Shown piece after piece: positions 32,541-41,738 of a stretch of 64,000 nucleotides of DNA. Source of the stretch: Pandoraea cepalis (lineage in GTDB: Bacteria; Pseudomonadota; Gammaproteobacteria; Burkholderiales; Burkholderiaceae); the NCBI RefSeq assembly GCF_902459665.1, contig NZ_CABPSL010000017.1:62001-126000 (forward strand). The letters run 5' to 3'. Position 1 is the stretch's first letter. Every line of letters starts with the position of its first letter. The translations under genes were made by a program, and so were the position numbers. The notes beneath the pieces were generated by a model. The model made no database searches, had not been told where the DNA came from, and worked only from the letters and a program-made list of their open reading frames with translations.

Positions 32541-33827
32541 TCATCGCCCCGGCTGAGTGACGCTGGCGACCATGCGCGGTGCGAACGTGCTCACCACGCT
32601 CAGCGCGGCAACGGCTGCAATCACGATCAACGGAATGCTCGAGGACACCAGCATCGACGCACTCTGCCCCAGCGCGAACAACTGACCGGCGATCAGCGGC
32701 CCCAGGATCGAACCGAGACGCCCGACGGCCACCGCCGCCCCCACGCCCGTGCCCCGCACTTCTGTGGCATACGCCTGCCCGGCCATCGAATACAGCACCG
32801 ACTGCCCCCCGACCAGGAACAGTCCGCAGAAGAAGGCGCCGCAGGCCATCGTCACCGCACCGTTGGCCCCCGACAACCCGGCCAGTGACAACGCAATGCC
32901 GACGTACATGCCGATCACGGTCAGGCGCGGCGAGTAACGATCCATCACGTTCGCAATGCCGATCGCCCCGATGCCGCCACCGATGTTGAACATCATGATG
33001 GCCATGCCTGCCTGCGCGCGCGACAGCCCGTTGGCCACGACCATCGACGGCAGCCAGTTCATCAGGAAGTACAGGACGATGAGCGTGCCGAGGTAGCTCG
33101 TCCACAGTGCGATCGTCGTGCGCGTGCGGCCCTCCTTCCACAGCGCGTGCGTGATGCTCGGTGTCGCGCCGGGCGCGTCGTGCTGCGCCGTGGTGCCGCC
33201 GACGCCGGAGTCACGCGTCACACGCGTGGCGACAAACTGTGCCGACTCACGCAGATAAAGCCCCAGCAGTGGCACCATCAACATCGGACCGAAGCCGCCG
33301 ACGTAAAACACGTGTCGCCAGCCCTCGTCGCCAGGACTCATGATGCCGATCACGGCAGCGAATGCTGCGCCGAACGGCATGCCGCAATACATGGCGCCAA
33401 CAGCCGTGCTTCGCTGGCCTTCCGGTGCAGCTTCGGCGCACAGCGCGATCAGATTTGGCATGGCGGCACCGAGACCGAGACCGGTCAGAAAGCGCGCCGT
33501 CAGCAGCGATTCGAAATTCCAGGTGTGTGCCGTGGCGAGCGAGAAAATGCCGAACAGCGCGACGGACAACATCAGCACCCGTTTGCGCCCCCAACGGTCG
33601 GCCAAACGCCCGCCAAGTGCCGCGCCCGGCAACAAGCCGATGGCACCGGCGCTGAACGCCCATCCCATCTGCGCCACGGAAAGCGCGAACTCCTTTGCGA
33701 TGCGTGGGGCCGCCACGCCGGCCGACTGCAGATCGAGCCCTTCGAGCAGGGCGATGGCCAAACACAGTGCGATCGTTGCGAGGCTACCCTTTGCGGGCGC
33801 CGCGCCTTGCGGTGATGATGCTTGCAT
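32541..33827 (-). CDS. mhpT: MFS aromatic-acid:H+ symporter (3-hydroxyphenylpropionate transporter type)
   Basis: The 428-residue MFS protein has twelve hydrophobic segments. It starts with a short hydrophilic tail and then IALCLAIALLEGLDLQSAGVAAP, the AAHS-family first helix. The loop 2-3 signature is GRLADRWGRKRVLMLSVALFG. It lies with the mhp genes, so it probably imports 3-(3-hydroxyphenyl)propionate or a related phenylpropanoid. ATG 33827 was chosen because GGAG lies 8 bases upstream; the frame is open to 33992 without family likeness. A 285-base gap separates it from mhpD, unusual for an operon. Confidence 0.88.
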   Translation of the reverse strand: MQASSPQGAAPAKGSLATIALCLAIALLEGLDLQSAGVAAPRIAKEFALSVAQMGWAFSAGAIGLLPGAALGGRLADRWGRKRVLMLSVALFGIFSLATAHTWNFESLLTARFLTGLGLGAAMPNLIALCAEAAPEGQRSTAVGAMYCGMPFGAAFAAVIGIMSPGDEGWRHVFYVGGFGPMLMVPLLGLYLRESAQFVATRVTRDSGVGGTTAQHDAPGATPSITHALWKEGRTRTTIALWTSYLGTLIVLYFLMNWLPSMVVANGLSRAQAGMAIMMFNIGGGIGAIGIANVMDRYSPRLTVIGMYVGIALSLAGLSGANGAVTMACGAFFCGLFLVGGQSVLYSMAGQAYATEVRGTGVGAAVAVGRLGSILGPLIAGQLFALGQSASMLVSSSIPLIVIAAVAALSVVSTFAPRMVASVTQPGR

Positions 33828-34042
33828 TGCTTTGTCTCCAGTTCCAGGAAAATCCGCTCTTCTTGGCGGTCGTGTTGAGTCTTGGGAGTTGCGCGCTTTA
33901 CCTCTCGATGTTCGACGGCGAAAAGTCTGGTTCACAAGCGACCTAAGTCGCATTAGTTCGTCGCATCGGTTCACCCCATGGCGTTGCCGCATTGCATCGT
34001 CTTGACTCGCATAGCACCGCCACCAGTCGTCTTGCGCTGCTG

Positions 34043-34074
34043 CCCGATGCGTCCCGATGCGTCCCGATGCGCCC
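34043..34074. repeat. 10-bp tandem repeat in the mhpT-mhpD gap
   Basis: The 10-base unit GTCCCGATGC is present twice in full (34051-34070), flanked by partial units on each side. It lies in the 285-base space between mhpD and mhpT, in which no gene is seen. Confidence 0.6.
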
Positions 34075-34112
34075 GCGTGTCCTTGAGTGCGATGGCGCGT
34101 GCGTGGGCTGCC

Positions 34113-34898
34113 TTACGCAAACGTCGCGCGTACGCTGCCCAGACCTTCGATTTCCGTGACGAACGTACCTGCCTCGGTAACGGGGACCATCGGGCCGAGC
34201 GCGCCGGTGAGCACCACATCCCCAGCGCGCAGCGGCGTGCCGAGTTGCGCCATACGGTCGGCGAGCCAGACTGCGGCATTCAGCGGGTTGCCCAGACAGG
34301 CCGCGCCGTTGCCGCGCGAGCGCACTTCGCCGTTGTGCGAAAGCGTCATTGCGCAGGCTGTCAGGTCAATGTCGGCGAGCGCGACCGGTCGGCTGCCCAG
34401 CACGAACAGCGCGCTCGACGCGTTGTCGGCCACGGTGTCGACGAAGCGGATATTCCACTGCTCGATGCGGCTGTCGACGACTTCCACGGCCGCGACCGCA
34501 TAGGCGGTGGCGCGCAGAATGTCGGCGAACGTGTGTTTCTCGCACGTGAGGTCACGCTCGATCACAAGCGCGATCTCGGCTTCAACCTTGGGCTGGATGA
34601 GGCTCGCAAGCGGCATCGGCTGCGCGTCGCCGTAAGCCATGCCGGCAAACAGCGCGCCGAAGTCGGGCTGATCCACACCGAGTTGCCGCTGTACCGCGAG
34701 CGATGTCAGGCCGATCTTCCGGCCGACGATGCGCTCGCCCGTGGCGGCGCGCGCGGCGACGTTGCACTGCTGCACGGCATAGGCGCTCGCCATGTCGTCG
34801 GGTGCGATCTCGCCGCGAATCGGTGCAATGGGCTGGCGCGTGGCCTCGGCCCGGCGAAGACGCTCGGCGAGGGTCTGAATCAACGGGGAATTCGACAT
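34113..34898 (-). CDS. mhpD: 2-keto-4-pentenoate (2-hydroxypentadienoate) hydratase
   Basis: The 261-residue protein has the hydratase/decarboxylase landmarks GRKIGLTSLAVQRQLGVDQPDFG near residue 60, PKVEAEIALVIERDL near residue 103, a VEVVDSRIEQW segment near residue 138 and, near the end, GDVVLTGALGPMVPV. It would convert 2-hydroxypenta-2,4-dienoate to 4-hydroxy-2-oxovalerate. The start at 34898 is supported by AGGAGT 7 bases upstream. It lies 15 bases after mhpB in the same transcript. No mhpE (aldolase) or mhpF (acetaldehyde dehydrogenase) follows it in the window. Confidence 0.92.
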   Translation of the reverse strand: MSNSPLIQTLAERLRRAEATRQPIAPIRGEIAPDDMASAYAVQQCNVAARAATGERIVGRKIGLTSLAVQRQLGVDQPDFGALFAGMAYGDAQPMPLASLIQPKVEAEIALVIERDLTCEKHTFADILRATAYAVAAVEVVDSRIEQWNIRFVDTVADNASSALFVLGSRPVALADIDLTACAMTLSHNGEVRSRGNGAACLGNPLNAAVWLADRMAQLGTPLRAGDVVLTGALGPMVPVTEAGTFVTEIEGLGSVRATFA

Positions 34899-34913
34899 TG
34901 GGGACTCCTTCTA

Positions 34914-35873
34914 TCAGGCGGCCGCGGCCAGCGCCGTTTGCGGCGTGGCGTGCATCGCGGCAAAGCCGGCGATCCATTCGGGAATCGCACGGTAGTAATC
35001 GATGGACGCGCTGTACTCGCCATAAGCGGCGAGCGCCGCGAACGCTGCGACCCACGTACGGATTTCGTGGGCCGATTTGCCGCCGTCGCGCGTGATCGCG
35101 TCGTTGCTGATGTCATCGACGGCGCGCAGATGCCCGTCGCAGAGCAACGAGAGAAACGCGTGGTCCCACTGCGGATTGAGCGGATGCAGATGACTCGTTC
35201 CCGCCGTGAACGCTTCGGCGGCGGCCACCGTGCGTGCCTGACGCGCCGCGCGCGACTCTGCGGACGGGTTACGGCCGGCGATCAGACGCTCGGCGACCTC
35301 CTCGGTCGCACCGATCAACTCGGGCACGGGCGGCTCGTGCGAGATGCCGCCCGATCCCACCACCAGCACGCGCTTGTCCGTGCGCGCCAGGTGCCGGCCG
35401 ATGGCATCTCCCAGCAGGCGAGACCGGCGCAGCGTCGCCATCGGCGGCGCGACCGAGTTGATGAACACCGGCACGACCGGGTGGGCATCGAGCCCGCCTG
35501 TGAGCACCTCCAACGCATAGGCGCAGCCGTGATCGACCTGCATGCGGTACGACAGCGCGACATCGACCTCTGACGCCAGCACATGCTCGGCGAGCGCATG
35601 CGCGATATCTGACGGGACCGGCAGCTTGCCGGCCAGGCTGTTGAAGTCGCCGATCGCCGTGGCCGCCGCGCCGATGCAGAACGGCGGCATGACGTCATAG
35701 AAGAAGCCGTTGAAGTGATCCGGCGCGAATACGACGACCAGTTCGGGATCGAACGCGCGCACGCGCTCGCGTGCCTGCGCCTGCACCCGCTTCACTTCGG
35801 ACACGATGTCGTCGGGCGGATCGAAATAGCCGTGCAACGGCGTGTGCGAAATGCATTCGAGATGAATCGGCAT
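34914..35873 (-). CDS. mhpB: 2,3-dihydroxyphenylpropionate 1,2-dioxygenase (class III extradiol)
   Basis: The 319-residue LigB-type dioxygenase opens the catechol ring. Landmarks are the early histidine segment CISHTPLHGYFDP, FAPDHFNGFFYDVMPPFCIG near residue 55, the DHGCAYALEVL segment near residue 120 and GSGGISHEPPVPEL near residue 178, all carrying probable metal or active-site residues. ATG 35873 is directly preceded by a GTG codon, and the mhpA stop ends at that GTG, so the genes abut and are probably coupled. The product is 2-hydroxy-6-oxonona-2,4-dienedioate, cleaved by MhpC. Confidence 0.92.
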   Translation of the reverse strand: MPIHLECISHTPLHGYFDPPDDIVSEVKRVQAQARERVRAFDPELVVVFAPDHFNGFFYDVMPPFCIGAAATAIGDFNSLAGKLPVPSDIAHALAEHVLASEVDVALSYRMQVDHGCAYALEVLTGGLDAHPVVPVFINSVAPPMATLRRSRLLGDAIGRHLARTDKRVLVVGSGGISHEPPVPELIGATEEVAERLIAGRNPSAESRAARQARTVAAAEAFTAGTSHLHPLNPQWDHAFLSLLCDGHLRAVDDISNDAITRDGGKSAHEIRTWVAAFAALAAYGEYSASIDYYRAIPEWIAGFAAMHATPQTALAAAA

Positions 35874-35876
35874 CAC

Positions 35877-37730
35877 TTAGGCTCCGGCAACTTGCTGCAT
35901 GACAAGGGCGGGGGCGTGATGCTTTGGCGCGTGCAGCGGCGTCGCCTGCCGCACCGGATCATCGGAGAGCGCTACCTTGCCGGCTAGCGCGATCAGCGCG
36001 TCCGACACTTCCTGCGGGGCGCAGACACCCGCGACGAATCGATCGGGGCGCAACAAGACCACGGATTGCGAACGCGCACCGAACCAGTCCTTCAGTCGAT
36101 TGAGTGGATCGCCGATCGCGATCACGCTCTCCGGTACGTCGTCGGTGTGCGCCATCTGCACGTCGGGCTTGGCCAGCACGAAGCGCACGCCCAGTGTCTC
36201 GGCAACGGCGCGCGCACGCGCTGTCAGGCCGAACGTCGGGTCGGCCCCCCATCCGAGCACGGCAAAGTGATTGCCGATGACGTCGTCGAGACGTTGAAGC
36301 TCGCCGGTCCCGGTGCGGACACTCGGCTGAATGAACAGACGCCCGACCGGCGAGCTGGCAAACGGGTCACGGCCATACACCCGGCGGCCGAGCCACGAAT
36401 CGCGCTTCTCGCTCATCAGGCCCAGCAGGCGGCCCGGCGCCGAATTGCCCGAGCGCTTCAACAGGCGCGCCAGCCAGCCGCCGGTGGACGTCGAGGGGGG
36501 AAGCAACACCACTCCCGCTTCGTAGCGTGGCATCGGCTTGAAACGCATTTCCACGAAGTAGCGCCTGACCGACGGAAACAGGTTGAAGCTGCGCACGAAG
36601 GCGTCACGGAAGCGCACGCCGAAGCGCGTGGTCGGTGCAAAGATGTCGCCCGCGACTTCGGAGAGGTGGATCATCGAGCGCGCATGTGGCCGACGCTCGG
36701 CGGTGTACGTGTCGAGCAGGCTCGGGAGACTCTGCCCCTTGATCACCATCGCAAGCTTCCAGCCCAGGTTGTTGGCGTCGCGAATGCCGCTGTTGTAGCC
36801 CTGCCCCTGCCATACGGGCATGATGTGCGCCGCGTCGCCCGCCAGCAGCACGCGATCCACGCGGAACGTTTCCGCAAGTCGCGCGTTGTGCGTGTAGACC
36901 CGCTTGCGGATGTAGTCGACCCGGTCCGGATGCGCGACCACCTTGCGAATCAGCGCCGCCATGTTCTCGGGCCTGGAGAGTTCTTCTTCCGTCTCGCCCG
37001 GCATGACCATGAATTCGAAGCGGCGAATGCCGTGGGGCAGGGCGGCGGTAACGTATGGGCGCTCGTGATCGCAGTGCAGATAAACGTGAGGCGAGCCCAC
37101 CGGGTCGTTACGCACGTCGACCACGATCCACTGGTTGGGCTTCGTGCGGCCTTCGAACGGCACCTGAAGCAGGCGACGAATCATGCTGTTGCCGCCGTCG
37201 GCGCCGACAACGTAACGTGCGCGAATCGTACGGACTTCGCCATCGCTCGTTCGCGTGCTCAGCGTCACCCCCCGAGCGTCCTGCGCGAGCGCCTCGACGC
37301 CGTGCCCGAAACGCACGTCCACATGCGCGAAGCGCTCGAGCCCCTCGAACAGCACCCGATCGGCGAGCGGTTGAATGAACGCGTTGCGGCGCGACCAGCC
37401 GAATTCGTCGGTACGCGGCTCGATCGACGCGAAGCAGTGACCATCGCTCGTGACAAACCGCATCCAGTGATCGGGGGTCGTATGCGGAAGCAGAGCGTCG
37501 GCAAGGCCGACGGCCTGGAATACACGCAAGGCCTCGTCGTCCAGACCGATGGCGCGCGGGTAATCGATGAGTTGATCCAGCTTTTCCAGGATCGTGACGC
37601 GCACGCCTTGCAAGCCGAGAATATTCGCGATCATCAGCCCAACCGGGCCGGCTCCGACGATGGCCACGTCCGTCGTGATGTCGGCACTGGTGTCAGCCAC
37701 GGCACTGGCGGCTTTGTCGAATGTACTCAT
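35877..37730 (-). CDS. mhpA: 3-(3-hydroxyphenyl)propionate/hydroxycinnamate hydroxylase
   Basis: The 617-residue FAD monooxygenase hydroxylates the aromatic ring to the 2,3-dihydroxy product with NADH and O2. It has the FAD motif [17 protein letters not shown] near residue 25, the [16 protein letters not shown] segment near residue 60, and the second FAD motif [21 protein letters not shown] near residue 300, followed by [10 protein letters not shown]. The length matches MhpA. ATG 37730 has GGAG upstream and begins MSTFDKA; the frame is open to 37883. It is first in the mhpABD transcript, with a candidate promoter at 37935-37963. Confidence 0.93.
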   Translation of the reverse strand: MSTFDKAASAVADTSADITTDVAIVGAGPVGLMIANILGLQGVRVTILEKLDQLIDYPRAIGLDDEALRVFQAVGLADALLPHTTPDHWMRFVTSDGHCFASIEPRTDEFGWSRRNAFIQPLADRVLFEGLERFAHVDVRFGHGVEALAQDARGVTLSTRTSDGEVRTIRARYVVGADGGNSMIRRLLQVPFEGRTKPNQWIVVDVRNDPVGSPHVYLHCDHERPYVTAALPHGIRRFEFMVMPGETEEELSRPENMAALIRKVVAHPDRVDYIRKRVYTHNARLAETFRVDRVLLAGDAAHIMPVWQGQGYNSGIRDANNLGWKLAMVIKGQSLPSLLDTYTAERRPHARSMIHLSEVAGDIFAPTTRFGVRFRDAFVRSFNLFPSVRRYFVEMRFKPMPRYEAGVVLLPPSTSTGGWLARLLKRSGNSAPGRLLGLMSEKRDSWLGRRVYGRDPFASSPVGRLFIQPSVRTGTGELQRLDDVIGNHFAVLGWGADPTFGLTARARAVAETLGVRFVLAKPDVQMAHTDDVPESVIAIGDPLNRLKDWFGARSQSVVLLRPDRFVAGVCAPQEVSDALIALAGKVALSDDPVRQATPLHAPKHHAPALVMQQVAGA

Positions 37731-37934
37731 GTGTCTCGCTCCTTTTTTGAGCGCGAGCGCGCCCCGCACGCCGGTCTGGCGCGTTCGAATGGCGTGCTGC
37801 GTTCGTTGATTCCGTCGCGGCTCGTGTCGTCCGCTAATCGTTGGGCCGGGGTCGGTCGTCGAGCGAGGCGTCTTCGACGACACTCGCTCACACCGAAAAG
37901 AAGGTGTCTCCGCTAGCGCTCTGATTTTTCGATG

Positions 37935-37995
37935 AGTCTAGGCAGGTCGCGAAAAGCGCTCAACAATTTCGTCGAAATGTGCATAGAATGCACAT
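37935..37995 (-). promoter_or_regulatory. mhpA promoter with upstream palindromic activator site
   Basis: On the minus strand, TTGAGC (37958-37963) and TAGACT (37935-37940) are 17 bases apart. Upstream at 37977-37995 is a perfect inverted repeat ATGTGCAT-AGA-ATGCACAT. Its centre falls about 58 bases before the predicted start point, a suitable position for an IclR-type activator such as MhpR. The repeat overlaps the first possible GTG of the divergent regulator gene. Confidence 0.65.
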
Positions 37996-38017
37996 CATTG
38001 ATTTTAAATACGATTTC

Positions 38018-38833
38018 ATGAGCAAATATCCGAACGTGCGCGGGCTATCGCGCGGCCTGCTGGTACTGCGGGCGCTCAACGCGATGGCGCGGGGACGCGC
38101 GACGCCGCAGCAGTTGAGCGAAGCGACGGGACTTCACCGCACCACCGTGCGCAGACTGCTGGAGACATTGCTGGAAGACGGATTCGTGCGACGCAGCACC
38201 TCCGACGACACCTTCCGACTGGCGCTCGCGGTGCGCTCGCTCAGCGAGGGCTTCACGGACGACGAACGCATCGCGACCGTCGCACCGCCGATCATGGGGA
38301 AGTTGATGCAACGTGTGGTGTGGCCCTCCGATCTGACCACTCCCGACGGCGACGCCATGATCATCCGCGAGACGACACATCGTTTCAGCCCGTTGTCGTT
38401 TCACCGCGCCATGGTCGGGCGGCGCCTGCCGATGCTGTTCACAGCTGCCGGGCGGGCATACTTCGGCATGTGCCCGGAGGCGGAGCGCGAGGACATTCTC
38501 GATTTGCTGCGAACGGGCGCGGGCGGGGAGTTGCAGCAGCGGTTTGCCGGCGACGACGCGTTCATCCGCAATCTCGTGCGACAGACGCGCGAGAACGGCT
38601 TCGGCTCGAATCATGGCGACTGGCTCGACCAGCGCAAGATCGGCGCGGTAGCGGTCGCCATTGTGTCGGAGGGACGTGTGCTGGCGAGTCTTAACGTGAT
38701 CTATCTCGATCAGGCTGTGAGCCCGGCCGAGGCCGTGCGGCGGTTCGTGCCGCCGCTGCAGGAGGCGGCGGCGGAGATGGCGGAAGCCGTGGCGCCGGCC
38801 GCCCTCGCGCATGCGGCGTCCGTTGACGATTAA
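38018..38833 (+). CDS. mhpR: IclR-family transcriptional activator of the mhp genes
   Basis: The 271-residue regulator has an N-terminal winged helix (VRGLSRGLLVLRALNAM, then ATPQQLSEATGLHRTTVRRLLETLLEDGFVRR, about residues 6-58) and a C-terminal IclR effector domain with MIIRETTHRFSPLSFHRAMVGRRLPML and a later LDQRKIGAVAVAIV. MhpR responds to hydroxyphenylpropionates. ATG 38018 is preferred: an open frame runs to a GTG at 37979, but that codon lies within the palindromic operator. It is divergent from mhpA. An IS3-type transposase remnant overlaps its stop on the other strand. Confidence 0.85.
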   Translation: MSKYPNVRGLSRGLLVLRALNAMARGRATPQQLSEATGLHRTTVRRLLETLLEDGFVRRSTSDDTFRLALAVRSLSEGFTDDERIATVAPPIMGKLMQRVVWPSDLTTPDGDAMIIRETTHRFSPLSFHRAMVGRRLPMLFTAAGRAYFGMCPEAEREDILDLLRTGAGGELQQRFAGDDAFIRNLVRQTRENGFGSNHGDWLDQRKIGAVAVAIVSEGRVLASLNVIYLDQAVSPAEAVRRFVPPLQEAAAEMAEAVAPAALAHAASVDD

Positions 38834-38975
38834 GCGTCGCAGCTCGCCGTGACGGTGAACCGCTGATTTTTTCCCGCTTGCATTCGATATTCCACGGGAC
38901 TCAGTCCACCAAGTTTTGATTCGATGCGGTACCGGTTGTCGTCGTCCATGTAGCCCTTCAGGCCTGGTCTTGATA
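38830..38975 (-). pseudogene. IS3-family transposase C-terminal remnant
   Basis: Read on the minus strand, this stretch encodes NRYRIESKLGGLSPVEYRMQ and a few further residues to a TAA overlapping the mhpR stop. That is the recognisable C-terminus of IS3-family (IS150/IS2-like) OrfB transposases. Nothing upstream continues the protein; the sensor kinase gene ends at 38985. It is a vestige marking an old insertion between the mhp locus and the two-component system. Confidence 0.7.
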
Positions 38976-38984
38976 CGCCGCGCG

Positions 38985-41036
38985 TCAGCTGAGGTCGAAT
39001 TGCACCATCACGACCGTCGCACTGTTTTCCCGCAGTAGGGAGAGCGAGCCCCCCAGTCGTTGGGCGCGCCGTTGCATGCTGTTGAGCCCCGTGCCGTGAA
39101 AGTGCCGGTCCTGCGGGGCATCGGTATTGATTCGCATGCCCTGCATATCGAAACCGACACCGTTGTCCTCAACGCGCAAGGTGACCCGATTGCCGTCGTG
39201 CCGCAGTTCGACAATGATACGGGTCGCCTGCGCGTGCTTGAGCACGTTGGTCAGCGTTTCCTGGAGAATGCGCAGCAACTCCAGCGATTGCGCGGCGCTG
39301 AGCACGCACGTCGAGATGCCGTCGAGCCGCCAGATGCACTCGATGTTCTGCGTCTCGAAGAGTACTGAAATCCGATGCCGCAATGGGGCAATCTGCTCGG
39401 CGAGCGCCAACTCACCTTGCTGATGCGTGGCCGCCGTGTCGATGACGAAACGCAGTTCGTCGCGCATTTCCTTGAGCAACGCGAGAAAGCGCGCCGGCGG
39501 CAACGTGTGGGGCGCATGTTCGATGGCCGCGATGCTCGACACCAATGCGCCGCCCAGTCCATCGTGCAAATCGTGTGCGAGATTCAGCCGCTCGGCGAGG
39601 CGCGCGTTGACGACTTCGAGTTCGTGCTGACGATTGAGCGTATGCGCCAGTTCCTCGCGCGCATTATCGATGCCGACGCGCAGTTCGTCGTTGAACTGAG
39701 CGATTCTCCGTGCGTTTTCGGCAAAGCGCCTCGCAAGCACGATGGCCATGCCGATCATGAGCACCTGAGACGTTTGCGTCGTGTAATAGACGTTCGACGT
39801 GAGCACGCCAAAATACACCAGAAAATCATGGGTGCCGGCGACGACGAAGGTCAACGCGCACATTGAGACGATACGTTGTTCCAGCCTGCGCTCAAGCCAT
39901 GTGAGGACGAAAAGCAGCACGCAACTCGCCAGATAGGTCACGCCGGGCACTATGGCCCAGATCGCGCGCGATGTCTCGATGCGATCGTGTGGCATGACGA
40001 TCAGCCAGAGTGCTCCGGCGCCGAACGTTGTCCATAACAACGCTTCGAGGCGCGGCATGCGTCGGCCGCAAAAACGCAACACGTACATCGTGAAGCTGCC
40101 GCAGTAAGCGAGAAATGCGATGGAGACGAAGATCTCCCACGCGTCGTTCGTGGCAAATGGCCACGGCCGGGTGACCACCTGATTGACCGCATAGAGCCAC
40201 CAGGTGAGCGACATCATGCTGAACCAGCCGTAGGCCGATTCGTCGCGTCGATACAACCAAAGCATCGACACGAGTATGCCGAGGGTCAGGGTGATGGCGA
40301 GACTGAAGAGTTGCAAGTCGCGCCGTATCCATTGCTCCCGCTCGTAGCGCTCGTGCACGACGTCGGGGCTGCCCAGCACGACTGGGCCAAGCCCAGGGCT
40401 GTACGCCGCCAGGCCCGAGACGCGTACGAGTATCGTGTTGACGCCGGGACGTAACGCCGGCGTGTCCAGAATTTGGTACCTCGGCGTGTTCCACGCTCGC
40501 GTCAGTGGCTCGACAAGCGAGTTGTCGCGCGAGATCAGGACATCGTTCAAGTACACCGCGCCGGCCATATTCAGGTATTCCAGCAGCACGCCACGTGGCT
40601 GTGGGTGCTCCAGTTCCCGCCACGTAAGCCGATACCAGACCACGCCGTTGTAGTCCGGCCAGCGGCGTGTCCAGACGTCGGGCAGCGTGACGTCGGTCCA
40701 GCCGACGTCTGGGGCGTGCCCCGTAGTCCAGTTGGCGGCATCGGGGTTCATGCTCGCGACGTCATCGCTCGTGGCGCGCAGGGCTTCGATACGATCGAAC
40801 GTCGGCGCGGTGTTCTCGGGCGGGCGTGTCTGTCCCTGGGCGTCCACGATGCCGGGGACCGGGCCGATAAGGCAGACAAAGACGATAAGACTGCGCAGAG
40901 ACAGAGACCTGCCCCGTGCCGAGTGCGTCGTGCCGATGCGGCGGGTCAGGGCAACAAGCCGAAGGTACGCGCTTCGAACACGGCCTGCGTGCGCGAGTTG
41001 ACGGCGAGCTTCTTGTAGATGTTCTTGATGTGGCAT
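38985..41036 (-). CDS. Sensor histidine kinase with jelly-roll sensor and 7TM (7TMR-DISM-like)
   Basis: The protein is up to 683 residues long. A hydrophobic signal segment lies near residues 48-65. A periplasmic beta-sandwich-like domain follows (about 75-220, with VVWYRLTWRELEHPQ and MAGAVYLNDVLISRDNSL). Seven hydrophobic segments span about 240-430, then a coiled linker. The HisKA_3 core has the phosphoacceptor in LAHDLHDGLGGALVSS near residue 500 and the ATPase boxes QETLTNVLKHAQATR and VEDNGVGFDM near 590-620. The ATG at 41036 overlaps the response regulator gene by 91 bases; no ATG/GTG/TTG closer to the signal peptide was seen, so the start is uncertain. It pairs with the regulator upstream. 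Confidence 0.85.
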   Translation of the reverse strand: MPHQEHLQEARRQLAHAGRVRSAYLRLVALTRRIGTTHSARGRSLSLRSLIVFVCLIGPVPGIVDAQGQTRPPENTAPTFDRIEALRATSDDVASMNPDAANWTTGHAPDVGWTDVTLPDVWTRRWPDYNGVVWYRLTWRELEHPQPRGVLLEYLNMAGAVYLNDVLISRDNSLVEPLTRAWNTPRYQILDTPALRPGVNTILVRVSGLAAYSPGLGPVVLGSPDVVHERYEREQWIRRDLQLFSLAITLTLGILVSMLWLYRRDESAYGWFSMMSLTWWLYAVNQVVTRPWPFATNDAWEIFVSIAFLAYCGSFTMYVLRFCGRRMPRLEALLWTTFGAGALWLIVMPHDRIETSRAIWAIVPGVTYLASCVLLFVLTWLERRLEQRIVSMCALTFVVAGTHDFLVYFGVLTSNVYYTTQTSQVLMIGMAIVLARRFAENARRIAQFNDELRVGIDNAREELAHTLNRQHELEVVNARLAERLNLAHDLHDGLGGALVSSIAAIEHAPHTLPPARFLALLKEMRDELRFVIDTAATHQQGELALAEQIAPLRHRISVLFETQNIECIWRLDGISTCVLSAAQSLELLRILQETLTNVLKHAQATRIIVELRHDGNRVTLRVEDNGVGFDMQGMRINTDAPQDRHFHGTGLNSMQRRAQRLGGSLSLLRENSATVVMVQFDLS

Positions 41037-41713
41037 GCGACCGTGAGACTGGAGATATTGAGCAGGGCTGCAATCTCGCGGTTCGTCATGCCTTTGGCGA
41101 CGAGCCCGAGAATCTCGATTTCTCGCGGGCTCAATGCCGGCACGGCCTCGGCCGTCGGCGACTGACCGGTGACTGGCGTCGCCGCCGGTGCGTGTGGCGT
41201 CGCTCGGCTGACGCCGACTAGGCTAAGAATATGCCTGGCAACAAAAGGATCGATCGGCGCACCCCCGCGCAGTGCGCTGCGTATCGAGAGCGCAATTTCC
41301 TCGTCGTCGCGCTCCTTGAGCAGATACCCGGTCGCGCCTGCCCTTAGCGCACGCACAATGATCTGCTCCGTACTCCACGCGGAGATTACCAGAATCGGAA
41401 GGGCGGGATCGCTTTCGTGCAACTCGCCGATCAGATCGACGCCGCTGCCGTCCGGCAGGCCCACATCGACCAGTATCAGCGCGCACGGCGTGCTTGCCAG
41501 GTGCGCACGCGCCTGCGCGAGGCTTCCGGCCAGACAGACCATCTCATTGCGGTAGCCCAGCGATTTCAGAATGCCGCACATGCGCGTTTGTGTCGCCGGG
41601 TCGTCTTCCACGAGCAATAGCGGTCCGGGGAGCACCGGTTCGGCATCGACTGACGGGCTGGCAGGCATAGCTTGGGATTCCAGACAATTAGGCGGGGAGA
41701 CAATGTCATGCAA
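40946..41713 (-). CDS. NarL/FixJ-type response regulator
   Basis: The product is up to 255 residues long. The receiver domain begins LLLVEDDPATQTRM and has the phosphoacceptor aspartate in LILVDVGLPDGSGVDL near residue 82. The C-terminal LuxR-type helix-turn-helix reads SPREIEILGLVAKGMTNREIAALLNISSLTVACHI near residues 190-225. Start may be ATG 41713 or ATG 41668; the latter lies nearer the receiver domain. It is the first gene of the pair with the kinase and is divergent from the giant autotransporter, so it is the likely regulator of that gene. A TACGAT at 41728-41733 may be its -10 box. Confidence 0.9.
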   Translation of the reverse strand: MHDIVSPPNCLESQAMPASPSVDAEPVLPGPLLLVEDDPATQTRMCGILKSLGYRNEMVCLAGSLAQARAHLASTPCALILVDVGLPDGSGVDLIGELHESDPALPILVISAWSTEQIIVRALRAGATGYLLKERDDEEIALSIRSALRGGAPIDPFVARHILSLVGVSRATPHAPAATPVTGQSPTAEAVPALSPREIEILGLVAKGMTNREIAALLNISSLTVACHIKNIYKKLAVNSRTQAVFEARTFGLLP

Positions 41714-41738
41714 ATTAGCGCACCGCTATCGTAGCGCC

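Noticed and set aside
36066-37916. 616-codon plus-strand frame opposite mhpA
   Set aside because: Shadow of mhpA, which has all expected FAD motifs.
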